In this document: piece after piece, positions 1-7,790 of the stretch
Layout of the letters: each line of letters opens with the position of its first letter
Numbering within the stretch: the first letter of the stretch is position 1
Source of the DNA: Nitrospira japonica
Lineage (GTDB): Bacteria > Nitrospirota > Nitrospiria > Nitrospirales > Nitrospiraceae
NCBI RefSeq assembly: GCF_900169565.1
Contig: NZ_LT828648.1
Coordinates: 1,924,876 to 1,988,875 of the forward strand
Length of the DNA: 64,000 nt
Reading direction: 5' to 3'
Made by a program: the position numbers and the translations under genes
The notes under the pieces: generated by a model
Database searches by the model: none
Told to the model about the DNA's origin: nothing
Seen by the model: the letters and a program-made list of their open reading frames with translations, nothing else

Positions 1-75
1 AAGCTCACGCAACATGCGCCCGAGGCCGGACATGCGACGGCTCCCAAGGCTCATTCCGGCGGATCGGGGTTGTGA
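1..75 (+). CDS. mrdA: C-terminal tail of penicillin-binding protein 2 (partial)
   Basis: An open frame enters from the left edge, gives 24 codons and stops at TGA 73-75. The tail is rich in Ala, Gly, His and Pro, as expected for a disordered C-terminus, and has no recognisable domain. The assignment rests on context: the stop overlaps the start of rodA, and PBP2 (transpeptidase of the elongasome) usually lies directly upstream of rodA. The sequence itself cannot prove the identity. Confidence 0.5.
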   Translation, partial: KLTQHAPEAGHATAPKAHSGGSGL

Positions 76-1193
76 TGATCGACCGGGTCATAGAAAGCCG
101 CCAGTTCGACAATTTTGACTTGAGATTTCTCGGGCTGGTCTTTTTGATCCTGGGCATCGGCGTGCTGTCCATTTACAGCGTCACGCATGACCAGGGCGGG
201 TCCATGCCGTTTTTCGCGAAGCAACTGGTATGGATCCTCCTTGGCAGCGTGGCGTTTTTCATCATGCAGATATGGGACTATCACCGCATAGCCCGGTGGG
301 CATATCCAGCGTATGCGGTGATTCTCTTGTTGCTGGCGTTCGTCCTATTTGAAGGCAAGACCAGCCGGGGCGCTCAACGATGGATTCCCGTCGGCCCCTT
401 CGCATTTCAACCTTCGGAATTTGCCAAGCTGGTCCTGATCCTGGTGCTCGCGCACTACTATTCGAAGGCTCCACGCGTCGGTTGGCTGCAACGTGTGGTG
501 GTGCCTGGCCTGCTGATGCTGCCCGGCCTGTTGCTGATCTTGAAACAGCCGGACCTCGGTAGCGGGTTGAGCTTTCTCGCCGTGTATGCGGCCATGCTGT
601 TGATGGTGGGGATGCGCTCCCAAGCCATGGGATTAATCCTGCTATTTTCGCTGATGTTGTTTCCATTCGCGTGGGAAATGATGTGGGGGTCCTTGCATGA
701 TTACCAGCGTCAGCGCATTATGGCATTCGTTGACCCGGACTATGATCCGGCCGGCAAGGGCTATCACGCGCTGCAATCGCGGATTGCGATCGGAGCAGGT
801 GAACTGACGGGAAAGGGGCTGTACGGGGGAACGCAGAGCCAGCTGAAATTTCTGCCTGAAGGGCACACGGATTTCGTGTTTTCGGTGTTTGCGGAAGAAT
901 GGGGTTTTGTGGGGGTCCTTGTCTTGCTGCTCTTGTTCGTGGCGCTGATCTGGCTGTCGCTGGAAATTGCCGCAAGGGCGAAGGATGAACTTGGGGCGCT
1001 GCTGGCGGTCGGTGTGGTGTGCATGCTGTGTTTTTGCGTCGTGGTGAACATCGGCATGACCGCCGGCATGTTTCCGATCGTCGGGATTCCTCTCCCCCTC
1101 ATGAGCTATGGAGGCAGTGCGACCGTCATGACGATGGCGTCGCTGGGACTTCTGTTGAATGTGAAGCGGCGTCGATTGAGTTTGTTTTATTGA
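75..1193 (+). CDS. rodA: Rod shape-determining protein RodA (SEDS glycosyltransferase)
   Basis: Integral membrane SEDS-family peptidoglycan polymerase that works with PBP2 in lateral wall synthesis. About ten hydrophobic segments span the 372 residues. Family motifs are visible: PSEFAKLVLILVLA near residue 115, the GKGLYGGTQSQLKFLPEGHT loop near 250, FAEEWGFVG, and the C-terminal PLPLMSYGGSA. The frame could also start at GTG 72, but ATG 75 overlaps the stop of the upstream gene in the usual TGATG manner. Length is normal for RodA. A short GC hairpin (1196-1214) follows the stop. Confidence 0.95.
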   Translation: MIDRVIESRQFDNFDLRFLGLVFLILGIGVLSIYSVTHDQGGSMPFFAKQLVWILLGSVAFFIMQIWDYHRIARWAYPAYAVILLLLAFVLFEGKTSRGAQRWIPVGPFAFQPSEFAKLVLILVLAHYYSKAPRVGWLQRVVVPGLLMLPGLLLILKQPDLGSGLSFLAVYAAMLLMVGMRSQAMGLILLFSLMLFPFAWEMMWGSLHDYQRQRIMAFVDPDYDPAGKGYHALQSRIAIGAGELTGKGLYGGTQSQLKFLPEGHTDFVFSVFAEEWGFVGVLVLLLLFVALIWLSLEIAARAKDELGALLAVGVVCMLCFCVVVNIGMTAGMFPIVGIPLPLMSYGGSATVMTMASLGLLLNVKRRRLSLFY

Positions 1194-1195
1194 GC

Positions 1196-1214
1196 GAGCG
1201 GCGTGCCGCCGCTC
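1196..1214 (+). terminator. GC hairpin after rodA, possible weak terminator
   Basis: GAGCGGCG and CGCCGCTC form a perfect 8-bp stem with a 3-nt loop, three bases after the rodA stop codon. There is no clear T-run behind it, so it may be an RNA-stability hairpin rather than an efficient intrinsic terminator. Confidence 0.35.
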
Positions 1215-1338
1215 AGGAATTGTTGATCATGTATCGTCCATCGACTCGATAATCACCCGATGAAGGGGCGGACCTGGGGTGCCTCGCGTCCGCTCCTCGT
1301 GCCTGGTCGATGGATGCATCGAATGGAAGGAGTTTGGT

Positions 1339-2847
1339 ATGGGATTGGAAATTGCAATCAGCGTCGCCCGTGAGGAAACTCGTGTGGCGGTGTTGGACAA
1401 CGGCGTGGTGACGGATCTCTTTGGAGACCGCGCCAAGCATAAAGATTTCGTGGGAAACATTTATAAAGGAAAGGTCGCCAAGGTGCTGCCGGGCATGCAG
1501 GCGGCGTTCGTCGACATCGGACTCGAAAAGGCCGCATTCATGCACGTCTCGGATCTGTCCATGGACGCCGAACCGGGAGATACGCTTGTCGATACGGACG
1601 AGGACGAAAAAGACGGAGATGATCTCAGGCCTCGTCGGGAAAGCTCCAAACCGATCGAGCAGCTTCTAAGCGAAGGTCAAGATCTGACGGTGCAGATCTC
1701 CAAAGGGCCGATCGGCACCAAGGGCCCGCGCGTCACGAGCTATGTATCGTTGCCGGGCCGCTATCTTGTGTTCATGCCGAACGTCGAGCATATCGGCGTC
1801 TCGCGCCGTATCCCGCGGGACGAGGAGCGCGCACGATTGAAGGAGATCATGAAGCGCCTCCGCCATCCCGGTTGCGGGTACATTGTCAGGACCGTGAGTG
1901 AAGGCGTGAAAGAGGAAGAACTGCGGTCCGATGTCGACTTCCTGCACGTGCTCTGGCAGGACATTCGTGAAAAGCACGATCAGCAGCCCGCGCCTGCGCT
2001 GTTGCACACGGACCTTAGCCTGAGTTTCCGCGTCGTGCGCGATCTGTTCGGGAAGAAGGTGGACAGATTGTGGATCGATTCGCGCGAAGAATATGAAGCG
2101 GTGCGCGACTTTGTTCAGCGGTTCTCTCCGGAACAGACCTCACGCATCCATTTCTATGACAAGGACGAGAGCTTGTTCGATCATCTCGGAGTCGAGCAGG
2201 AGATGGCCCGCGCACTCAGCCGTAAAGTCTGGCTCAAATCGGGGGGATATCTCGTCATTGACCATACCGAGGCGATGACCGTCATCGATGTGAATACCGG
2301 TCGGTTCGTGGGGAAACGGGATCAGGAGGAAACCATTTTGCGCAACAATCTGGAGGCGGCCAAAGAAGTCGCCTATCAGATCAAGCTGCGCGGGATCGGA
2401 GGCATCATCATCGTCGACTTCATCGACATGGAGCGAGAGAAAAACCGTGACAAGGTCTATCATGCTCTGGTTGATGCCATGGCATCGGATAAGGCGCGAA
2501 CGAGGATTTCACGAATCTCCGACCTAGGGTTGATCGAGATTTCACGCGAACGAGTTCGTGAAGATCTGCTGCGGTCGCTCTCGGAGCCCTGCCGCTACTG
2601 CGACGGCCGCGGCTATACGAAGTCGCCGACGACCATCGCCTATGAAATTTTCCGTGAGATCAGGCGGATCGGGACCGGGGCGGAGCAGCAGCGCATTGTG
2701 GTTGGAGCCCATCCTTCCGTTGCCGGGTTGCTTCAAGACGAGGAACGGCAAGGCCTCGAAGCGCTGGAGCGGGAATGTATGGCCAAGATCCTGGTCATGC
2801 CCGACGAACAACTGCATCTGGAGCAGTATGATCTGGCCGTAATCTGA
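1339..2847 (+). CDS. rng: Ribonuclease G (RNase E/G family)
   Basis: Endoribonuclease of rRNA 5' processing and mRNA turnover. The S1-like RNA-binding domain sits in roughly residues 35-120 (GKVAKVLPGMQAAFVDIG). The catalytic metal-binding aspartates are D317 (VIDVNTGRF) and D360 (IIVDFIDME). The Zn-link is C418-x2-C421 (CRYCDGRG). At 502 residues it has RNase G length and lacks the RNase E C-terminal scaffold. ATG 1339 was chosen because GAAGGAG lies just upstream at 1326-1332; the frame is open to 1279 but that part has no family similarity. Confidence 0.93.
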   Translation: MGLEIAISVAREETRVAVLDNGVVTDLFGDRAKHKDFVGNIYKGKVAKVLPGMQAAFVDIGLEKAAFMHVSDLSMDAEPGDTLVDTDEDEKDGDDLRPRRESSKPIEQLLSEGQDLTVQISKGPIGTKGPRVTSYVSLPGRYLVFMPNVEHIGVSRRIPRDEERARLKEIMKRLRHPGCGYIVRTVSEGVKEEELRSDVDFLHVLWQDIREKHDQQPAPALLHTDLSLSFRVVRDLFGKKVDRLWIDSREEYEAVRDFVQRFSPEQTSRIHFYDKDESLFDHLGVEQEMARALSRKVWLKSGGYLVIDHTEAMTVIDVNTGRFVGKRDQEETILRNNLEAAKEVAYQIKLRGIGGIIIVDFIDMEREKNRDKVYHALVDAMASDKARTRISRISDLGLIEISRERVREDLLRSLSEPCRYCDGRGYTKSPTTIAYEIFREIRRIGTGAEQQRIVVGAHPSVAGLLQDEERQGLEALERECMAKILVMPDEQLHLEQYDLAVI

Positions 2848-2910
2848 ATCTCGGCGGTATTTCGACAGGGCCAGTGAGTTCCATTCCCATCTGGCGGACG
2901 CCCAGTCCTT

Positions 2911-4047
2911 ATGCAATCGGCCAACGCGACCAACTGGTCCCTCCTTGAACCCTGGTTACGGCTGCGGGCGATCAATGGGTTGGGAGATGCGACCATCCTC
3001 TCATTGCTACAGGTTTTTCCGACACCCGAAGTGGTGCTGAAGGCGGGATTCGACGAACTGATCGAACGGGGCTGCAGCCGGCGGTTGGCCGACGCGATCA
3101 AGAAGGGTCCTTCCAAGAGTGCTTGCCGACTGATCGACACAGAACTCTCCGAACTGCGGAAGACCCTGTATACTGTTTGGACCGTCCTTGATCCATCATA
3201 TCCTGCACGATTGCGGATGATTCCCGATCCTCCACCTCTGTTGTACGTCTCCGGCGCGTTGCTGGAAGAGGATGCGGTTGCAGTAGCAGTGGTGGGTGCT
3301 CGCCGAGCGACTGCCGGCGGATGTCTGTTCACTGAAGAATTGGCTAGAGATCTGGCGGCGGCCGGCGTCTCCGTCGTCAGCGGATTGGCCAGGGGGATTG
3401 ATGCGGCAGCGCATCGAGGCGCGCTCTCTGGCGGCGGCCGAACCATCGCCGTGCTCGGGTGCGGTATCGATCGGACCTATCCGTCGGAGCACGCAAGGCT
3501 TCGCTGCCAGATTGAGGAGCAGGGAGCGGTCGTGACCGAGGTGCCGATCGGAACGGCTCCCGAGCCGCACAATTTCCCCAGACGCAATCGCATCATCAGC
3601 GGGTTGTCGCTCGGGGTCGTGGTGACGGAGGCTGCCTTGGACAGCGGATCATTGATTACCGCTCAGCTGGCGTGTGAGCAGGGCAGAGAAGTCTTTGCCG
3701 TTCCCGGTTCGATCAAGGCAGATACGGGCCGCGGAACAAATGCACTGATCAAACAGGGTGCCGCCTTGGTCGAGTGCGCGGATGATGTGGTTCGAGTGTT
3801 GACTCCGCAGATCGATAAACCGATGCGCAAGAACCTGCAGAGGTCTCGATTCGACCCTGCGGGGCATGGGCCTCTGGACGGACAGGAAAGACTGGTATAT
3901 GAAGCGCTGTCACACGAACCCAGAACCGTGGACGAAGTGGCGGAACTCATTCATGAGCCGGTTGCTATCGTGACAGCGACACTCTTGTCTTTGGAACTCA
4001 ATCGGCAGGCTCGGCAACTAGGGGGGCAGCGCTTCGTTCGCGCGTAA
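2911..4047 (+). CDS. dprA: DNA-processing protein DprA/Smf
   Basis: Single-strand DNA-binding, RecA-loading protein of transformation and recombination. An N-terminal helix-hairpin-helix region covers about residues 10-65. The Rossmann-like core carries VVGARRAT, SGLARGIDAAAHRGAL, GCGIDRTYP and FPRRNRIISGLS. A C-terminal winged-helix domain covers about residues 315-378. Length of 378 residues is typical. It stands between rng and topA, an arrangement (dprA-topA) found in many bacteria. ATG 2911 is the first good start; no strong Shine-Dalgarno is seen. Confidence 0.93.
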   Translation: MQSANATNWSLLEPWLRLRAINGLGDATILSLLQVFPTPEVVLKAGFDELIERGCSRRLADAIKKGPSKSACRLIDTELSELRKTLYTVWTVLDPSYPARLRMIPDPPPLLYVSGALLEEDAVAVAVVGARRATAGGCLFTEELARDLAAAGVSVVSGLARGIDAAAHRGALSGGGRTIAVLGCGIDRTYPSEHARLRCQIEEQGAVVTEVPIGTAPEPHNFPRRNRIISGLSLGVVVTEAALDSGSLITAQLACEQGREVFAVPGSIKADTGRGTNALIKQGAALVECADDVVRVLTPQIDKPMRKNLQRSRFDPAGHGPLDGQERLVYEALSHEPRTVDEVAELIHEPVAIVTATLLSLELNRQARQLGGQRFVRA

Positions 4048-4138
4048 ACAGGACCCTATTCCCGAGATGAGTTGCATCGCGAGAAGAATTTTGGTACGGA
4101 TGGTACGGTAGGCAAGGCACTCATCCAGCGGAGCATCC

Positions 4139-6478
4139 ATGGCAAAGTCTCTCATCATCGTCGAGTCTCCGACGAAGGCCAAGACGATCACGAAGTATTT
4201 GGGGCGAGGATATACCGTCATCGCTTCCGTCGGCCATGTCAAGGATCTTCCCACCAGCAAGCTTGGCGTAGACCTTGAGCGCGATTTTGCTCCGCAGTAT
4301 GTCACAATCAAAGGGAAGTCGAAGGTGCTTGCTGAGATCAAGAAGAAAGCCGAAGAGGCCGATAAAGTGTTTCTCGCTCCTGACCCTGATCGCGAGGGAG
4401 AGGCGATCGCCTGGCACCTGGCGGAGGAGTTGAACGGCAAATCGAAAAAGAAGAAGGACGGGAAAGTCTTTCGTGTCCTCTTCAATGAGATTACGGAATC
4501 AGCCATCAAGCGGGCGCTGCAATCTCCCGGACAGATTGATATGAAGTTGGTCAATGCGCAGCAGGCGCGAAGGGTCCTGGATCGAATCGTCGGATATCAG
4601 GGAAGTCAGTTGTTATGGAACAAAGTGCGGCGCGGGCTGTCCATGGGACGGGTACAGTCGGTTGCCGTTCGGCTGATATGTGAGCGCGAGGCTGAGCGCG
4701 AAGCGTTTCGCACGGAGGAGTATTGGTCGATCACGGCGTTGTTGGCCGGAACGATACCCCCGCCGTTTGAAGCCCGACTGCACAGCATCAACGGAGAAGA
4801 AGCGTCGATTGGCACGGCCGAGCAGGCGCAGCGGATGGTATCGGCGCTTGAGGGGAAGACGTTTACGGTCACGTCCGTCGAGCGGAAGGAAAAGAAGCGG
4901 AACCCAGTGGCGCCGTTCATTACGAGTCGCTTGCAGCAGGAAGCGGCCAGAAAACTGCGATTTACCTCAAAAAAGACGATGACACTCGCGCAGCAGCTAT
5001 ACGAAGGGATTGAGATCGGAACGGAAGGGGCAACCGGCCTCATCACGTATATGAGAACGGATTCACCGAGAATATCCCAAGAGGCCATGGCTGACGTGCG
5101 ACAGGTCATCATGGAGCGATTCGGCCAGGAATATCTTCCTGGAACTCCAAACGTATATAAGACACAAAAGGCCGCACAGGAGGCGCATGAAGCCATCAGG
5201 CCGACATCCGCATCCCGAGATCCCGAATCGATCAAGCAATACCTTGAAGAAGACCAGTACCATCTCTACAAATTGATCTGGAACCGGTTCATTGCTTCCC
5301 AGATGGTGCCGGCTATCCTGGATGTAACGCGAGTGGAGTCCTCTCCGCTCAATACACCGGATCGCTATCTGTTCCGCTCGAGTGGAACGGTCGTCAAGTT
5401 TCCGGGCCACACGATTGTCTACATGGAGGGAGTCGATAAAGAACTGTTCTCCCAAAAGCCCAAGCAAGACGAAGAAACCGAGGACGGAGCCGAGCGACAG
5501 TTGCCGGTTCTTGCCGAAGGTGAGCGCCTTCGGTTGGTCGAACAGCCGGAGCAGACGATCGCGGGCATTACGTCCAAACAACACTTTACTCAGCCGCCCC
5601 CTCGTTACAACGAGGCTCTTCTCATCAAAGAACTGGAAGAAAAAGGCATTGGAAGGCCGTCCACGTATGCGGCCATCATTTCCACCATCCAGGACCGGAA
5701 GTACGTCGAAAAAATCGAGGGCAGGTTCATTCCTACGGAAACCGGTCGTACGGTAAACGATTTTTTGATGAAGGGGTTTCCCGACATCGTCAATGTTGAT
5801 TTCACCTCCCAACTCGAAGAGGAACTCGACGAGGTCGAGGAGGGGAACAAGCCATGGATCGATGCGGTGCGGGATTTCTACAATCCCTTCACGGCGGACT
5901 TGGAAAAAGCGAAGTCGATTCCCGGTCCAAAGGACACCGTTGAACCTCCCACGAATATCCCCTGCGAAAAGTGCGGAAGGATGATGGAGATCAAGTGGGG
6001 GCGAAACGGGAAGTTTCTCGCGTGCCCTGGCTACAAAGACGATCCGCCCTGCAAGAATACGCAGAACTTTGAGAAACTCCCTGACGGAACCATCAAGATT
6101 GTTCCTAAACAAGAGCTCACGACCGATCAGATTTGCGACAAGTGCGGAAGCCCGATGGTCGTGAAAACGGGACGGTTCGGTAAGTTCATCGCATGCTCGG
6201 CCTATCCCGCCTGCAAGACGACCAAGCCGCTCGCACTCGGCGTGAAATGTCCTCAGCCTGAATGTGGCGGAGACCTTGTCCAGAAACGCACCCGCAAGGG
6301 GCGTTCGTTCTACGCATGCAGTCGCTATCCTCAATGTGAATTCGCTCTCTGGGATCGTCCCGTCAATAAAGCCTGCCCAACCTGCAGCGCCCCGTTCCTG
6401 ATCGAGAAGGTCAGCAAACAGGACGGGAGGAGCGTCCAGTGCCGCAATGAAGATTGCGGCTATCGCGAAGCCGGGTAA
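4139..6478 (+). CDS. topA: DNA topoisomerase I
   Basis: Type IA topoisomerase relaxing negative supercoils. The Toprim domain begins at once (IIVESPTKAKTI with Glu9, then PDPDREGEAIAWHL). The active-site tyrosine is Y304 in TYMRTDSPRIS. The C-terminus holds four consecutive zinc-ribbon repeats, each opening with CxxC or a near variant (from about residue 610: CEKCGR, CDKCGS, CPQPECGG, CPTCSA), as in proteobacterial-type TopA. Start ATG 4139 is preceded by GGAG at about 4130. At 779 residues it is full length. Confidence 0.97.
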   Translation: MAKSLIIVESPTKAKTITKYLGRGYTVIASVGHVKDLPTSKLGVDLERDFAPQYVTIKGKSKVLAEIKKKAEEADKVFLAPDPDREGEAIAWHLAEELNGKSKKKKDGKVFRVLFNEITESAIKRALQSPGQIDMKLVNAQQARRVLDRIVGYQGSQLLWNKVRRGLSMGRVQSVAVRLICEREAEREAFRTEEYWSITALLAGTIPPPFEARLHSINGEEASIGTAEQAQRMVSALEGKTFTVTSVERKEKKRNPVAPFITSRLQQEAARKLRFTSKKTMTLAQQLYEGIEIGTEGATGLITYMRTDSPRISQEAMADVRQVIMERFGQEYLPGTPNVYKTQKAAQEAHEAIRPTSASRDPESIKQYLEEDQYHLYKLIWNRFIASQMVPAILDVTRVESSPLNTPDRYLFRSSGTVVKFPGHTIVYMEGVDKELFSQKPKQDEETEDGAERQLPVLAEGERLRLVEQPEQTIAGITSKQHFTQPPPRYNEALLIKELEEKGIGRPSTYAAIISTIQDRKYVEKIEGRFIPTETGRTVNDFLMKGFPDIVNVDFTSQLEEELDEVEEGNKPWIDAVRDFYNPFTADLEKAKSIPGPKDTVEPPTNIPCEKCGRMMEIKWGRNGKFLACPGYKDDPPCKNTQNFEKLPDGTIKIVPKQELTTDQICDKCGSPMVVKTGRFGKFIACSAYPACKTTKPLALGVKCPQPECGGDLVQKRTRKGRSFYACSRYPQCEFALWDRPVNKACPTCSAPFLIEKVSKQDGRSVQCRNEDCGYREAG

Positions 6479-6645
6479 CAGGGCCTCATCAGCATTCCTC
6501 TCCCGCATCAATCCAGTTCCAATCTTCGCTCTAGTTGAGCCGTTCCATTCTTTTCTTCTTCGCCATCGCGCATGCTCGTGCCGTGAAATTGAGATGCGAA
6601 GTCATCGAAGATGAGAAGCCTAATCAGAATTACGTAAATCATGTG

Positions 6646-6678
6646 TTGACGAGGTGTGTCCGAGCCGAGATAATATCT
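6646..6678 (+). promoter_or_regulatory. Sigma70-like promoter with palindromic operator before the bacterioferritin genes
   Basis: TTGACG (6646-6651), 17 bases, then GATAAT (6669-6674) is one mismatch per box from the sigma70 consensus with ideal spacing. The -10 box sits inside the perfect 11-bp palindrome AGATAATATCT (6668-6678), the place where a repressor would block RNA polymerase. The bacterioferritin start is 59 bases downstream of the palindrome. Which regulator binds is not shown; an iron-responsive one is a reasonable guess. Confidence 0.55.
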
Positions 6679-6736
6679 GCAGAAATATTTCGTTATCGTT
6701 CACGTTTCTGATTTTCCGATGAAGGAGGGACGCAAG

Positions 6737-7213
6737 ATGAAAGCAAAAGACGGGGTGATTAATCTGTTGAATAAAATCCTCACCGCTGATCTGACCGCGA
6801 TCAATCAGTACTTCGTTCACGCCAAGATGTGTTCGAACTGGGGATATGAGCGGTTGCATCACAAAGTTCGTGAACGGAGCATCGACGAAATGAAGGATGC
6901 GGACGAGCTCATCGGACACATCTTGTACCTCGAAGGAGTGCCGAATGTGCAACGCATGAACACTGTGCGCGTTGGCGAAACCGTTCCGGAACAACTCAAG
7001 CTCGATCTCAAGGCAGAACAGGAAATGTTATCGTTGCTGAGCGAGGGGGTCGTTCATTGCACGAAGGTTGCTGATTTCACCACTCGGCACATGCTGGAGG
7101 ATATGGCCAAAGACGTCGATGCCCATATCGATTGGATTGAGACACAGATGGAAACGATTGAGCAGATCGGTGTTGAGAATTATCTGGCTGAACAGATCAA
7201 GAAGGAAAGTTAG
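6737..7213 (+). CDS. bfr: Bacterioferritin, haem-ligand-type subunit with altered ferroxidase site
   Basis: Ferritin-like four-helix protein of iron storage, 158 residues. The residue numbering matches E. coli Bfr without gaps. The haem-ligand methionine M52 is present. Of the six di-iron ligands, E51, E94 and H130 are kept, but E18 is Asp, H54 is Asp and E127 is Val, so the ferroxidase centre looks degraded. ATG 6737 has AAGGAGG at 6722-6728; an in-frame ATG at 6719 would place that site inside the gene. The next gene, 8 bases on, encodes a second subunit with complementary residues, so the two probably co-assemble. Confidence 0.9.
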   Translation: MKAKDGVINLLNKILTADLTAINQYFVHAKMCSNWGYERLHHKVRERSIDEMKDADELIGHILYLEGVPNVQRMNTVRVGETVPEQLKLDLKAEQEMLSLLSEGVVHCTKVADFTTRHMLEDMAKDVDAHIDWIETQMETIEQIGVENYLAEQIKKES

Positions 7214-7221
7214 GAGAAGCC

Positions 7222-7692
7222 ATGAAAGCAAAGGAAGGGGTCGTCCAGTATCTCAATGATGTACTGCGGGCGGAATTGACGGCGGTGCATCAATATCTTT
7301 TGCACGCCGCGCTGTGCAAACACTGGGGATACCATCGTCTCCATGGTCATTTCGAACATCTGGCGCACGAAGAAGTAGGACATTCTTCATTGTTGATCGA
7401 CCACATTTTATACCTCCAGGGAACCCCGGATGTGGCGAAGCTCGATGCGGTGGCCGCGGGAGATGATGCCAAGTCATTGTTCGAGAGCGATCTGGCATTC
7501 GAACGAGAAGATGTCGGATTACTTTGTAAAGCCGTCGCACATTGTGCTCACGTTGGCGACTATACCAGCCGTCACCTGCTGGAGCACATGGTGATAGATT
7601 CAGAAGAACATATCGATTGGTTTGAGATTCAGCTCAAGACGATTGGACAGGTGGGGCTGGAGCGATATCTGTCCGAGCAAGTCTCCAAGTAG
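7222..7692 (+). CDS. bfr: Bacterioferritin, ferroxidase-type subunit lacking the haem methionine
   Basis: Second bacterioferritin-like subunit, 156 residues, also collinear with E. coli Bfr. Five of six ferroxidase ligands are present (E18, E51, H54, E94, H130); E127 is replaced by Ser with Glu at 128 and 129. Position 52 is Val, so the axial haem ligand is missing. This is the mirror image of the preceding subunit. The start is preceded by TTAGGAGAAGCC. It is evidently in one operon with the gene at 6737; a GC hairpin follows at 7711-7738. Confidence 0.9.
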   Translation: MKAKEGVVQYLNDVLRAELTAVHQYLLHAALCKHWGYHRLHGHFEHLAHEEVGHSSLLIDHILYLQGTPDVAKLDAVAAGDDAKSLFESDLAFEREDVGLLCKAVAHCAHVGDYTSRHLLEHMVIDSEEHIDWFEIQLKTIGQVGLERYLSEQVSK

Positions 7693-7710
7693 CGAATCAG
7701 AACGCATCGT

Positions 7711-7738
7711 ATGGGGGGCGGTGACATCGGCCCCCCAT
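7711..7738. terminator. Hairpin between convergent bfr operon and peroxidase gene
   Basis: ATGGGGGGC (7711-7719) and GCCCCCCAT (7730-7738) form a perfect 9-bp stem with a 10-nt loop, located 18 bases after the second bfr stop and 53 bases before the end of the opposite-strand gene. No T-run on either side; a bidirectional terminator is the likely role. Confidence 0.5.
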
Positions 7739-7790
7739 ATGTGCATCACGGCTTACATTTATACGTTTCTGTCCAGTTGTTCGCGCCCAT

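Noticed and set aside
5063-6511. A 482-codon minus-strand open frame opposite topA
   Set aside because: It lies entirely antisense to the conserved topA coding region; the translated product has no family pattern and is a by-product of GC-rich codon use.
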